A stretch of 64,000 nt of DNA from Neisseria bacilliformis (GTDB lineage: Bacteria > Pseudomonadota > Gammaproteobacteria > Burkholderiales > Neisseriaceae): positions 1,550,001 through 1,614,000 of the forward strand of contig NZ_CP059571.1 in assembly GCF_014055025.1 (NCBI RefSeq), given 5' to 3'. Below are positions 18,421-26,551 of the stretch, in pieces (the first letter of the stretch is position 1; each line of letters starts with the position of its first letter). The position numbers were made by a program, and so were the translations under genes. Below the pieces are notes generated by a model. It saw only the letters and a program-made list of their open reading frames with translations. It did not search any database and was not told the origin of the DNA.

Positions 18421-19398
18421 ATGTCCGTCAACATCAAACGCCGCCTGCGCCCGGGGCGCAAATTCGTCATCGGCATCCCCTATGTCTGGCTGCTGCTGCT
18501 GTTTCTTGTGCCGTTTTTCATCGTGCTCAAAATCAGCTTCGCCGAACAGGACGTCAAAATCCCGCCCTACACCGACCTGTTTGTAACCGACCCCGCCACC
18601 GGCAAGCAAACCCTGCATCTGGTAACGCAGAACTACAAGGAAATCTTCCAAAACTTCGGCGGCACCCTCGCGCAGATGACCGGCCTCGCCCCCGCCGACG
18701 GCAACAGCAATATGTATTTGCGCACCTACTGGTCGTCGGTCAAAACCGCCTGCCTCACCACCCTCATCTGCCTCCTCATCGGCTACCCGATGGCCTACGC
18801 CATCTCCCGCGCCAAACCGGCCTACCGCAACGGCCTGCTGCTGGCCATCATGCTGCCGTTTTGGACCTCCTTCCTGCTGCGCGTCTACGCTTGGACGGGG
18901 CTGCTGAGCTTCAACGGCATCATCAACCATCTGCTGCAAAAATACGGCATCATCAGCGAGCCGCTGAACATGTTTTACAACGCCTTTTCCCTGCAACTGG
19001 TGATGGTGTACGCCTACCTCCCCTTCATGATCCTGCCGCTCTACACCCAGCTCACCAAGCTCGACCACCGCCTGCTCGAAGCCGCCTCCGACCTCGGCGC
19101 GGGACCGGTGAAATCATTCTTCACCATCACCCTGCCCCTGTCGAAAACCGGCATCATCGCCGGCTCCATGCTGGTGTTTGTGCCTGCCGTCGGCGAATTC
19201 GTCATCCCCGACCTCACCGCCGGCTCGGAAAACCTGATGATCGGCAAAGTGCTGTGGATGACCTTCTTCGACCAGAACAACTGGCCGCTGGCCTCCGCCC
19301 TGGCCGTCGTCATGGCCGTGCTGCTGGTCTTCCCCATCACCCTCTACCACCGCTACGAAAGCCGCCAACTCGAACAGGAAAGGGGAAAAAATGGCTAA
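18421..19398 (+). CDS. potH: Polyamine ABC transporter permease
   Basis: 325 residues with six or so membrane helices starting at YVWLLLLFLVPFFIVLKISF. It has the EAA loop EAASDLGAGPVKSFFTITLPLS that docks to the ATPase. It starts 13 bases after potG and its end overlaps potI by 8 bases, so translation is probably coupled. Confidence 0.9.
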   Translation: MSVNIKRRLRPGRKFVIGIPYVWLLLLFLVPFFIVLKISFAEQDVKIPPYTDLFVTDPATGKQTLHLVTQNYKEIFQNFGGTLAQMTGLAPADGNSNMYLRTYWSSVKTACLTTLICLLIGYPMAYAISRAKPAYRNGLLLAIMLPFWTSFLLRVYAWTGLLSFNGIINHLLQKYGIISEPLNMFYNAFSLQLVMVYAYLPFMILPLYTQLTKLDHRLLEAASDLGAGPVKSFFTITLPLSKTGIIAGSMLVFVPAVGEFVIPDLTAGSENLMIGKVLWMTFFDQNNWPLASALAVVMAVLLVFPITLYHRYESRQLEQERGKNG

Positions 19399-20284
19399 AC
19401 AACAAAATCTTTCATGGTTTCTCAAAGCCGCGCTCATCCTCGGGCTGGTCTTCCTCTACATCCCCCTCGTCGTGCTGGTCATCTACTCCTTCAACGACTC
19501 CAAACTCGTAACCGTCTGGGGCGGCTTCTCCACCAAATGGTACGCCAAGCTCCTGGACAACGACCAAATCCTCGACGCCGCCTGGCTCTCGCTGCGCATC
19601 GCCGTCAGCGCGTCGCTGGCCGCCGTCGTCCTCGGCACACTGGCCGGCTACGCCCTCGCCCGCATCAAACGCTTCCGGGGCAGCACCCTGTTTGCCGGCA
19701 TGGTATCCGCGCCGATGGTCATGCCCGACGTCATCACCGGCCTCTCCATGCTGCTGCTCATCATGCAGGTGCAAACCCTGCTCAAAGGCATCTTCGGCAA
19801 CGCCGACTGGCTGGGCAACGGCTTTTTCACCATCTTCCTCGGCCACACCACCCTGTGCATGGCCTACATCACCGTCCTCATCCGCGCCCGCCTGAGCGAA
19901 CTCGACCAGTCGCTCGAAGAAGCCGCGATGGACTTGGGCGCGCGGCCGCTGAAAATCTTCTTCGTCATCACCCTGCCGCTCATCGCCCCCGCCATCGCCT
20001 CCGGCTTCCTGCTGGGCATCACCCTCTCGCTCGACGACTTGGTCATCACCTCCTTCCTCTCTGGCCCCGGCTCCTCCACCCTGCCGCAGGTCATCTTCTC
20101 CCGCGTCAAACTCGGCCTCGACCCGCAGATGAACGTACTGGCCACCATCATCATCGGCATCGTCGGTACACTCGTCATCCTGCTCAACTGGTACGTCATG
20201 CGCCAAACCACCCGCCGCGAACGCGAAGCCGCCGAAGCCGAACGGCAGGAAAAACTGGCGATGGAACAGGCACTGCACCACTGA
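19391..20284 (+). CDS. potI: Polyamine ABC transporter permease
   Basis: 297 residues, six membrane helices, EAA loop EEAAMDLGARPLKIFFVITL and the partner motif LSLDDLVITSFLSGPGSSTL typical of PotI/PotC. The ATG overlaps the end of potH. It is the last gene of the operon. Confidence 0.9.
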   Translation: MAKQQNLSWFLKAALILGLVFLYIPLVVLVIYSFNDSKLVTVWGGFSTKWYAKLLDNDQILDAAWLSLRIAVSASLAAVVLGTLAGYALARIKRFRGSTLFAGMVSAPMVMPDVITGLSMLLLIMQVQTLLKGIFGNADWLGNGFFTIFLGHTTLCMAYITVLIRARLSELDQSLEEAAMDLGARPLKIFFVITLPLIAPAIASGFLLGITLSLDDLVITSFLSGPGSSTLPQVIFSRVKLGLDPQMNVLATIIIGIVGTLVILLNWYVMRQTTRREREAAEAERQEKLAMEQALHH

Positions 20285-20319
20285 CCATAATCCTGCCGAG
20301 GCCGTCTGAAAAACCGCTT

Positions 20320-20356
20320 TTCAGAAACGTCATCCCCGCGTAGACGGGGACGGCCT
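20320..20356. repeat. Split-uptake palindrome, intergenic copy
   Basis: TTCAGA and CGGCCT, the two halves of a reverse uptake sequence, flank a 25-base insert with stem ATCCCCG/CGGGGA. Confidence 0.7.
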
Positions 20357-20456
20357 GTTTCCCATCCGACCCATGCCAAACCCGACGCAGGGTGTGTGGC
20401 GCAGTAGTTGTAGCATTGGATGTCTCCGACCTACGGCACTAACCATAATCCTACTG

Positions 20457-20488
20457 AGGCCGTCTGAAAACCGTTTTTCAGACGGCCT
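20457..20488 (+). terminator. Uptake-sequence hairpin downstream of potI
   Basis: Tight inverted uptake pair; the first good hairpin after the pot operon. Confidence 0.55.
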
Positions 20489-20600
20489 TTCCAATTCATG
20501 CCAAGCCAAACGTAGGGTGTCTGGCGCAGCCACGCACGCGGTCTTGCCATGCAAAAGGCCGTCTGAAAACGCAGTTTCGGCACAGCCAAAACCTTTATCC

Positions 20601-20704
20601 CGTCATTCCCGCGCAGGCGGGAATCTTTTCTGCTGTTCAGCAATTCTTGAAGAAACAAACTGTTGCAAAACTCAGCCAAGATTCCCGCCTGCGCGGGAAT
20701 GACG
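20601..20704. repeat. dRS3-bounded 104-base unit, copy 2
   Basis: dRS3 palindromes ATTCCC-8-GGGAAT at 20605-20624 and 20681-20700. dRS3 is a known Neisseria repeat and phage integration target. Confidence 0.8.
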
Positions 20705-21149
20705 GCAGGAGGGAGGCTTCGTAGAGTGTGTCGCCCCAAGGCGACGCACGCGTTCCCTGCTGCCCAACGAATCCGTGCGTTTCCCCAAAAAAACAAAACC
20801 GCGTGCGTGGCTTGCGCCATACACCCACCAAACGGCAAAGGCCGTCTGAAAGTACGCACAGTCCGTAGGTCGGGCATTCATGCCCGACATTTCTAAATTT
20901 TCCGACGTTCGTCAGTCGGGCATAAATGCCCGACCTACGGATTTTTCGGCCTGCGCGGAAATAACGGCAGAGCGGGTCATACGTAGGGTGTGTGACGCAA
21001 CCATGCACGCGGTTTATGCCGCTAACGTAGGGCGTGCCGCCCCAAAACGACGCACGCGTTCCATATCGCTCAAAGGCCGTCTGAAACCCCGCAACACGGT
21101 TTTCAGACGGCCTTATTCCTTTTGCCATCATCCATATTGATTTTAATTA

Positions 21150-21178
21150 TTGAAACAAAGCGTATGGATATGTAAAAT
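21150..21178 (+). promoter_or_regulatory. Promoter of the TonB-dependent receptor gene
   Basis: TTGAAA (21150-21155) and TAAAAT (21173-21178) are separated by exactly 17 bases, with TG directly before the -10. An AT-rich stretch over the -35 (21134-21153, ATTGATTTTAATTATTG) is loosely palindromic and could be a Fur-type site; that part is inference. Confidence 0.6.
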
Positions 21179-21185
21179 GCGCGAA

Positions 21186-21207
21186 CCGTTTTATAAACGG
21201 CTTTTTT
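21186..21207 (+). terminator. Hairpin plus T-run in the receptor leader
   Basis: CCGTTT and AAACGG close a small loop and are followed by C and six T. It lies between the promoter and the start codon, only 8 bases after the -10, so it is either an attenuator or a remnant terminator. Confidence 0.5.
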
Positions 21208-21916
21208 GTCAACCCCTCATGAGTATAACCATGACCCAAAAGCCCCTCCCCCTGTTTGTTGCCGCCGCCCTGTTTGCCGCTTATGCACAGGCCGAAGAAG
21301 CGAAGCCGCCCGAGCAGAATACCGCAGTTGAAGCTGTTGAAGCGGAAGGAAAAGTTGCCGCCGTGGTGGTGCGCGGCAGCCGCAACACCCCGCGCCAGAG
21401 CGGCGACAATTACACCGTCAAAGGCAGCACCTCCGCTGCCAAGCTCGATTTGAAACTCAAAGAAACGCCGCAGAGCATCAGCGTGTTCACCCAGCAGCAG
21501 ATGCAGGATCAGAACCTGCAAAACCTCAACGATATTCTCGAAGAAACCCCGGGCATTACGGTAATTAACGATTCCATACCCGGCGTGAGCGATGCGGAAT
21601 ACTATTCGCGCGGCTTTCCTGTGGATAACTACCAGCTCGACGGCGTGATGGTCAGCTGTTCTATGCTTGGCGGGCGCACCGCGCAAGACAGCTTTTTATA
21701 CGACCGCGTGGAAGTGGTGCGCGGCTCGACGGGGCTGACAACGGGCGCGGGTGATCCGGCCGCCAGCATCAATTTTGTGCGCAAATGTCCCACTACCGCC
21801 AAAGCGGGGGCGTTAAATCTGAAATACGGCTCGTGGAACGACAAGCGCATCGAATTCGACTACGGCGGCGCGTTAAACGAATCGAAAACCGGCGTAAGTA
21901 ACAAAATGGAGGCTGA

Positions 21917-22885
21917 AAATCCCTGCAAGCCTTATCCTATAAGGCTTTAAAGAGGTTCAAAGGTTTTGAACACAAAAAATGCCTTTTCTGCGGCTCAAAA
22001 CAGGTCAAAAAGAACGGTGTCCGCAACGGCCTCCAATGCTACAAATGCCTCGCATGTGGCAGACAGTTTGACAGCGGCAGGCGGCCCAATCCGCAGACAC
22101 TGTGGCAAGCCTGCACATCAGGCAAACAAACCGCCGCACAGCTTGCACAAATCCACGGATGCAGCCGCCAAACCATCCTGCGCCATCTCAAAAAGGCCGC
22201 GCCAAAAGCACAGTTCGCCGCTCCGTCAACAGCCAACGTCATCATGGACGCCACCTACTTCGGCCGCACATTCGGCGTCATGGTTTTGTTCGACAGCATC
22301 AGCAGGCAGGCATTGTCTGTTGCCGAAGTCAAAAACGAAACCAACATGCTTTACGCCCAAGCAATAGGCCGTCTGAAAGCCAAAGGCATTGAAATCCAAA
22401 GCATCGTTTGCGACGGAAGGCGCGGACTGGCGCAGATGTTTCCCGATATTCCCGTACAGCTTTGCCACTTCCATCAGATACAAACCGTCCGACGCTACCT
22501 GACGCGCAACCCGCAAACCGAAGCGGGAAAGGCACTTTGGCGTTTGGCCCTAACGCTCAAAAACAGCACAAGAGCCGACTTTGAAAGCGGTTTGAAAGCA
22601 TGGTTTGACGAGCACAAAGACTTTTTAAACGAACGCACGAAGCAGCCTGAAACCGGCAAATCCCGCTACACCCATCCGAGGCTCGGAAGCGCGTATTTCA
22701 GCCTGAAACGGAACTTGGATAAGCTGTTTGTGTTCGAGCAATACCCCGGTTTGAGCATCCCAAACACCACCAATCTGCTTGACGGCATATTCTCCGACAT
22801 GAAACGGCTTTTGGCCTGCCATCAAGGGATGAAACAAGAAAACAATGTTAAGTTTATTAAGGACTATTTCTCTGTTGAATCGTAA
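21917..22885 (+). CDS. Transposase with N-terminal zinc ribbon, no canonical start
   Basis: The frame is open from 21917. It shows a zinc ribbon (CLFCGSKQVKKNG then CYKCLACGRQF), a helix-turn-helix (GKQTAAQLAQIHGCSRQTI), a first catalytic Asp in VIMDATYFGR, a second in IVCDGRRGL, the CHFHQ motif, and the end region IPNTTNLLDGIFSDMK. This order matches IS256-family transposases of the variant Zn-binding (IS1249) kind. The first ATG is 22244, which would remove the ribbon and helix-turn-helix. An ATG at 21906 opens a 14-codon frame that ends at 21950 in another register, so a frameshift or a CTG start (21923) is possible. In the last motif Asp stands where I expect the catalytic Glu. Confidence 0.75.
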   Translation, partial: KSLQALSYKALKRFKGFEHKKCLFCGSKQVKKNGVRNGLQCYKCLACGRQFDSGRRPNPQTLWQACTSGKQTAAQLAQIHGCSRQTILRHLKKAAPKAQFAAPSTANVIMDATYFGRTFGVMVLFDSISRQALSVAEVKNETNMLYAQAIGRLKAKGIEIQSIVCDGRRGLAQMFPDIPVQLCHFHQIQTVRRYLTRNPQTEAGKALWRLALTLKNSTRADFESGLKAWFDEHKDFLNERTKQPETGKSRYTHPRLGSAYFSLKRNLDKLFVFEQYPGLSIPNTTNLLDGIFSDMKRLLACHQGMKQENNVKFIKDYFSVES

Positions 22886-22888
22886 TGG

Positions 22889-22953
22889 CAGCCTCCATTT
22901 TGTTACTTAGACACAAAGCCCTCTGAAACAGCCTCCATTTTGTTACTTACGCC
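22889..22953. repeat. Tandem duplication of the right terminal repeat of the IS
   Basis: CAGCCTCCATTTTGTTACTT occurs at 22889-22908 and again at 22929-22948, spaced 40 bases apart. The outer copy borders the target duplication and is therefore the end used. Confidence 0.85.
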
Positions 22954-23405
22954 CGAAAACCCTCAAAGGCCGCTTTGTCGCCACGCTCGGGCACAGCAAC
23001 AGCTTTCTAGACAGAGTAAGGCAGCGTTCGCACGCGCTCTACAGCGTAGTCGAATGGTCGCCCGACAATAAAAACTTTCTCACCTTCGGCCACCGCCACC
23101 AGCACCGTGTTGTACGCGGCGCACCACGCAGAGGGGTTTCCCGCTACTCCCGCGTCAATTTGGGGCTAGACCCCAATACATATGAAGAGAAACTGGAATG
23201 GATAGATGCCCGCGACACCCCGCCGAATTTCAATAACGGCGCAGACTGGGCGTTTGACAAGCAAATAAATGACAATTTTTTTTATTGAATACAAGCACTT
23301 TTTTAATTCTAATCTTTCTCTTCAAACTACTTATAATCAAATCCGTAACAAACAGCATTTTCTTTATGGCGATATCGGCACAACAGGTTATGCACCAAAA
23401 TTAAA

Positions 23406-24197
23406 GGGGCTGTACTAGATAAGCCCTAAATTCCACACCACCGACGCAGCACTTTGAGCTGCTCGGAAGGTGTGCCAAAGTTAAAGGGGCTGTACTAGAT
23501 AAGCAGTCATGTTAGACTGCAAAAACGAAGATAACCCGTTGTAAGCTAAAAAGAGTATTCAAAAGAAACTGCTCCAATTTTTTGTACTCGAAGTTACCGC
23601 CCGTTCAGCTGCCAATTTATTGGGCATCCACCCCAATTCGGCAGTGCTGTTTTACCGCAAGGTTCGCGTAGTCATCAGCCATCATCTCTCGTTGGAAGCC
23701 GATATGGTTTTTAACGGCTCGGTCGAGTTGGACGAGAGTTATTTCGGCGGACACCGCAAAGGCAAACGCGGGCGCGGTGCGGCAGGCAAGGCGGCGGTTT
23801 TCGGTATTCTCAAACGCGGCGGCAAGGTCTATACCGTAGTGGTTGAAAACGCCAAAAGAGAAACCTTACTGACTGTTATCACAAAGAAAATCATGCCGGA
23901 CAGCATTGTCTATACGGATTGCCTGGGCAGCTATGACGTATTGGATGTGAGTGGCTTTACCCACCAACGCATCAACCACAGCAAGCTGTTTGCCGACAGG
24001 CAGAACCACATCAACGGCATTGAAAATTTCTGGAATCAGGCAAAGCGCGTACTGCGCAAATACAACGGAATCGACCGAAAATCTTTCCCGCTGTTCTTGA
24101 AAGAATGCGAGTTCCGTTTTAACTTTGGCACACCTTCCGAGCAGCTCAAAGTGCTGCGTCGGTGGTGTGGAATTTAGGGCTTATCTAGTACAGCCCC
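23406..24197 (+). mobile_element. IS1016-type (IS1595 family) insertion element
   Basis: Bounded by GGGGCTGTACTAGATAAGC at the left and its complement at the right. The left 80 bases (23406-23485) are an inverted copy of the right 80 bases (24118-24197), including the end of the transposase gene; a normal left end with the same terminal motif starts at 23486. The flanks share only AAATT (left AAATTAAA, right AAATTCAT), so an 8-base target duplication is imperfect. It interrupts the receptor between APK and FIPYGG. Confidence 0.85.
23545..24177 (+). CDS. IS1016-type transposase, 5' end degenerate
   Basis: The frame reads KKSIQKKLLQFFVLEVTARSA, then VELDESYFGGHRKGKRGRGA, IVYTDCLGSYDVLDVS, INHSKLFADRQNHINGIENF and FNQAKR-like NQAKRVLRKYNGI, all of which belong to the IS1016 group. 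The second Asp and the NGIEN region are present. The frame has a TAA at 23542-23544, while an ATG at 23509 lies upstream in the same register, so the protein cannot start there; a one-base shift near 23548 would restore a better N-terminus. TTG at 23620 is the first listed start but removes conserved residues. Probably inactive. Confidence 0.7.
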   Translation, partial: AKKSIQKKLLQFFVLEVTARSAANLLGIHPNSAVLFYRKVRVVISHHLSLEADMVFNGSVELDESYFGGHRKGKRGRGAAGKAAVFGILKRGGKVYTVVVENAKRETLLTVITKKIMPDSIVYTDCLGSYDVLDVSGFTHQRINHSKLFADRQNHINGIENFWNQAKRVLRKYNGIDRKSFPLFLKECEFRFNFGTPSEQLKVLRRWCGI

Positions 24198-25037
24198 AAA
24201 TTCATTCCGTATGGCGGTTTGATTGTCGAACTAACCCCATCTATTAATGCTTATGCCAGCTATGCGGGTATTGCCAAAGACAACGATACATTCGGTGTAA
24301 CCCAGTTTGACCGCCAGCCCAAAGGCGGCGGCAAATTTCCGCCGATTACAGGCAACTCGAAAGAATTCGGCATCAAAGGCGGCCTGTTTGACGACAAACT
24401 CAATTTTTCCCTCGCCTATTTCACCATGACGCAGAACGGCTACCCCTCCTTCAAGCCGACAGGCGTAGGCGAATGTAAAAGCTGGGACAGTTCGGGTCAG
24501 TGTATCAACCGCCCGCTGGAATACGATATTGTCAACGGCTACAAAAGCAGCGGTTACGACATCAATATCGCAGGGAAAATCACGCCGAAATGGCTGGTTC
24601 AGGCAGGCTTTACCAAGCTGAAAATCGGCAAACCCTACGCCTCTCCCAATTCCGACAGCGAATTGGGCGACGAGCTGAATATGGATTACGGCGAAACCTA
24701 TACCGCTCCCGCCAAAACTTTCAAATTCTTTACCCGCTATGATTTCACAGCGAAATTTGCCGCAGGTATCGGCATGAGATGGAACAGTGGCGTGAAGCCG
24801 AAACCTTGGGGACACGGAATGTCCAACGGCCAATATTATGTTTCAGACAAACCGAAGGAACTGTGGCAGTCTTCTTACGCTGTATGGAATGCGATGGCTT
24901 CTTACAAAATCAACAAACATGCTGCCGTTGCAGTCAATGTCGGCAATCTGTTCAACAAACGCTACTACACCAATGCACGGGGTAATTTTTACGGCAAACC
25001 CAGAAGTGTGAACGCAGCGATAAAAATAAGGTGGTAA

Positions 25038-25371
25038 TATAAAAATTTATTCATATAAAACAACAGTATTAAAATAAATATGGTTATTTGATCTGTTTTT
25101 GCTTGCGCCCTGTTAATTTTAGGATTAATATTCGTCCCATTAAATCCAAACGCCGCCGTAAGCCGCCGTAATTTCCGGCAGGCAACAAAAAAGCGGCATC
25201 AGCCGCCATTTCAGAACCCAAGCCATAAAACAGAATTCCCGCAGCAATGCGGAAAAAAACTTGACCCGCTGCTGTCTCTTAAAATTTCAGTTTCGGGAAG
25301 CAGCGAGTCAAGAAACGGGAATGCGCTACACGCATTTCAATTTTCTTATCCGTTAAAGGAGTTATTGTATC
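25038..25371 (+). other. Structured leader region before the hemophilin-like gene
   Basis: No gene seen. An inverted repeat with 14-base arms and one mismatch (CTTGACCCGCTGCT at 25260-25273, AGCAGCGAGTCAAG at 25299-25312) spans a 25-base loop. Just before it, CGCAGCAATGCGGAAAAAA forms a small hairpin. At about 25184-25206 AAAAAAGCGGCATCAGCCGC would read as a terminator on the minus strand. AAAGGA (25355-25360) is the probable ribosome site. Confidence 0.5.
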
Positions 25372-26375
25372 ATGGCATCAAACACCGTAAAAAGTCTTGC
25401 CCTCATTGCAGCCCTCTTCGCCGCCCAATCGGCTTCCGCCGTAGATTGGAACGGCTAGCGCGTTAACCTGAACGAGCATTCGCCCTACGACAAATCTGTT
25501 GACGGCGTATATGCCGGATCATTTACTTACGGCCGCCAGACCTATGGCCCGTCCATTGCCGTTGCCGGACAGAACGGCCGCAAGGTAACGCAGACCACCA
25601 TCGCGCTGAACACTTTCGCACCCGACAAACTGCACAACGCTCAGGTGAAAGACCCGGCCTACAGCGACAAAACCAAGCTCGGCAACAACGGCTCGGCAGG
25701 CACGGATTCGAATATGGTCTACAGAATCTACCGGCAGAAATATTCCGGTGTTCTGGCCAACGTTACCAAGCTGAAATCGGACGGTACCAAATACAAAAAC
25801 CGTAATTTTGTCAAGCACATTGTCGGCGACAACACCAAACTCGCCAATCTGCCGAAATCGGGTACTTTCCGCTATCACGGTATGGCCTTTACCAACTTCC
25901 CGCAGGGCGATTTCAACTATCAAATCGATCTGGCCAGCAAACGCGGCAAGGGTGATTTTACGCTGAACAAACTGCTGGTGCCTGCCGCATGGATTGACAA
26001 CTCTACTGACTCCCGTTTGGCTGTGGAAAAAGCCGGTAAAGAGAAAGGTCTTAACCGCTTCATCAATGTGGCTGGCACGTTGAAAGAAGCTCCGATTGTT
26101 GCCAATGCCAACGGCACACTGGGCGTAACCGACGGCAAAGCAGAAGTGCGCGGTGCTGCTGCTACTGAAAAAGGCAAGCAGTATATTTTACCAACGCTGC
26201 CGCTGCCCAAGCTGCGTATGATTTGGTTACAAAAAATCATAAAGCAAAAATCTACGGCGACGTTGACCCGCGCTACACTCTGAACGTGTACGGCCCGAAC
26301 GGCGAAGAAGTTGCCAGCTTCGTCAACGGCCTGCCCGACCGCGTCGGCGGCGTAGCCATCATCGGCAAACGCTGA
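25372..26375 (+). pseudogene. Hemophilin-like secreted protein (probable Slam substrate), inactivated
   Basis: The ATG at 25372 begins a signal peptide (NTVKSLALIAALFAAQSASA) without a lipobox, as for soluble secreted hemophilins. A TAG at 25456 cuts the frame after 28 codons. It then stays open to about 26190, where a one-base shift moves it to another register that completes FTNAAAAQAAYDLVTKNHK and a C-terminus of YTLNVYGPNGEEVASF and VGGVAIIGKR, ending at 26375. That C-terminal pattern is what I expect of the beta-barrel domain of Slam-dependent proteins (TbpB, HpuA, hemophilin). Neighbours support the call: a TonB receptor upstream and a Slam gene downstream. Heme as ligand is inference. 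Confidence 0.6.
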
Positions 26376-26436
26376 TATGCCCTTGCAAAAGCGGGTTGCG
26401 GCACAATCCGCTTTTTTTGCCGCCCCGAGAAACGTT

Positions 26437-26524
26437 TTCAGACGGCCTCTGCCCCCTTAGGTAGGGTATGTCGCCCTAAGGCAGCGCACACGTTCCGGCC
26501 GTCCGCAAGCCGAGGCCGTCTGAA
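26437..26524. repeat. Uptake sequences and a GTAGGGT-type repeat
   Basis: A reverse uptake sequence at 26437-26448 and a forward one at 26513-26524 flank a GTAGGGTATGTCGCCCTAAG repeat in the short spacer before the Slam gene. Confidence 0.6.
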
Positions 26525-26551
26525 AAAACAAACCCGCCCCGCTCTATACCC

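Larger units (their letters stand above)
20285..21115. repeat. Repeat spacer between potI and the receptor locus
   Basis: No gene seen. It contains an uptake sequence (20299), a split-uptake palindrome (20320-20356), an uptake hairpin (20457-20488), a 104-base dRS3-bounded unit (20601-20704), several GTAGGGTG-type repeats (20512, 20983, 21027 and inverted copies), a bipartite GTAGGTCGGGCAT element (20865-20938) and an uptake hairpin (21074-21113). The REP-like and dRS3 units resemble those at 10213 and 13456. Confidence 0.75.
21891..22953 (+). mobile_element. Insertion sequence, IS256-variant (Zn-binding transposase) type
   Basis: A 1063-base element bounded by perfect 25-base inverted repeats (21891-21915 and 22929-22953) and flanked by an exact 8-base target duplication CGAAAACC (21883-21890 and 22954-22961). 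Removing the element and one duplicate restores the receptor frame (ESKT joined to LKGRF). A second, internal copy of the terminal repeat lies at 22889-22909, 40 bases inside the right end. No earlier name can be assigned without a search. Confidence 0.9.
21219..25037 (+). pseudogene. TonB-dependent siderophore-type receptor, disrupted by two IS elements and a frameshift
   Basis: Four coding segments join into one receptor: 21219-21890, 22962-23287, about 23288-23405 in a shifted frame, and 24198-25037. The first has a signal peptide (MTQKPLPLFVAAALFAAYAQA, start 21231 or 21219) and a plug domain with ETPQSISVFTQQQMQDQNL and ETPGITVIND. The second continues the barrel (LKGRFVATLGHSNSFLDR). 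The last ends in a beta-barrel close with GNLFNKRYYTNARGNFYG and a terminal Trp. Lesions: an IS at 21891-22953, a T8 tract at 23276-23283 that shifts the frame into a stop at 23285, and an IS1016-type element at 23406-24197. Substrate is unknown; the plug type is that of siderophore receptors. Confidence 0.88.

Noticed and set aside
21966-22367. 133-codon frame in the first IS
   Set aside because: Out of register with the zinc ribbon and catalytic motifs of the transposase; a shadow frame.
24219-25037. Receptor C-terminal frame as a separate gene
   Set aside because: It is the continuation of the disrupted receptor; joining across the IS gives PKFIPYGGLIVELTPS without a break.
25645-26283. 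212-codon frame as a complete gene
   Set aside because: It is an internal part of the hemophilin-like gene; the real signal peptide is at 25372 and the true C-terminus lies in another register.
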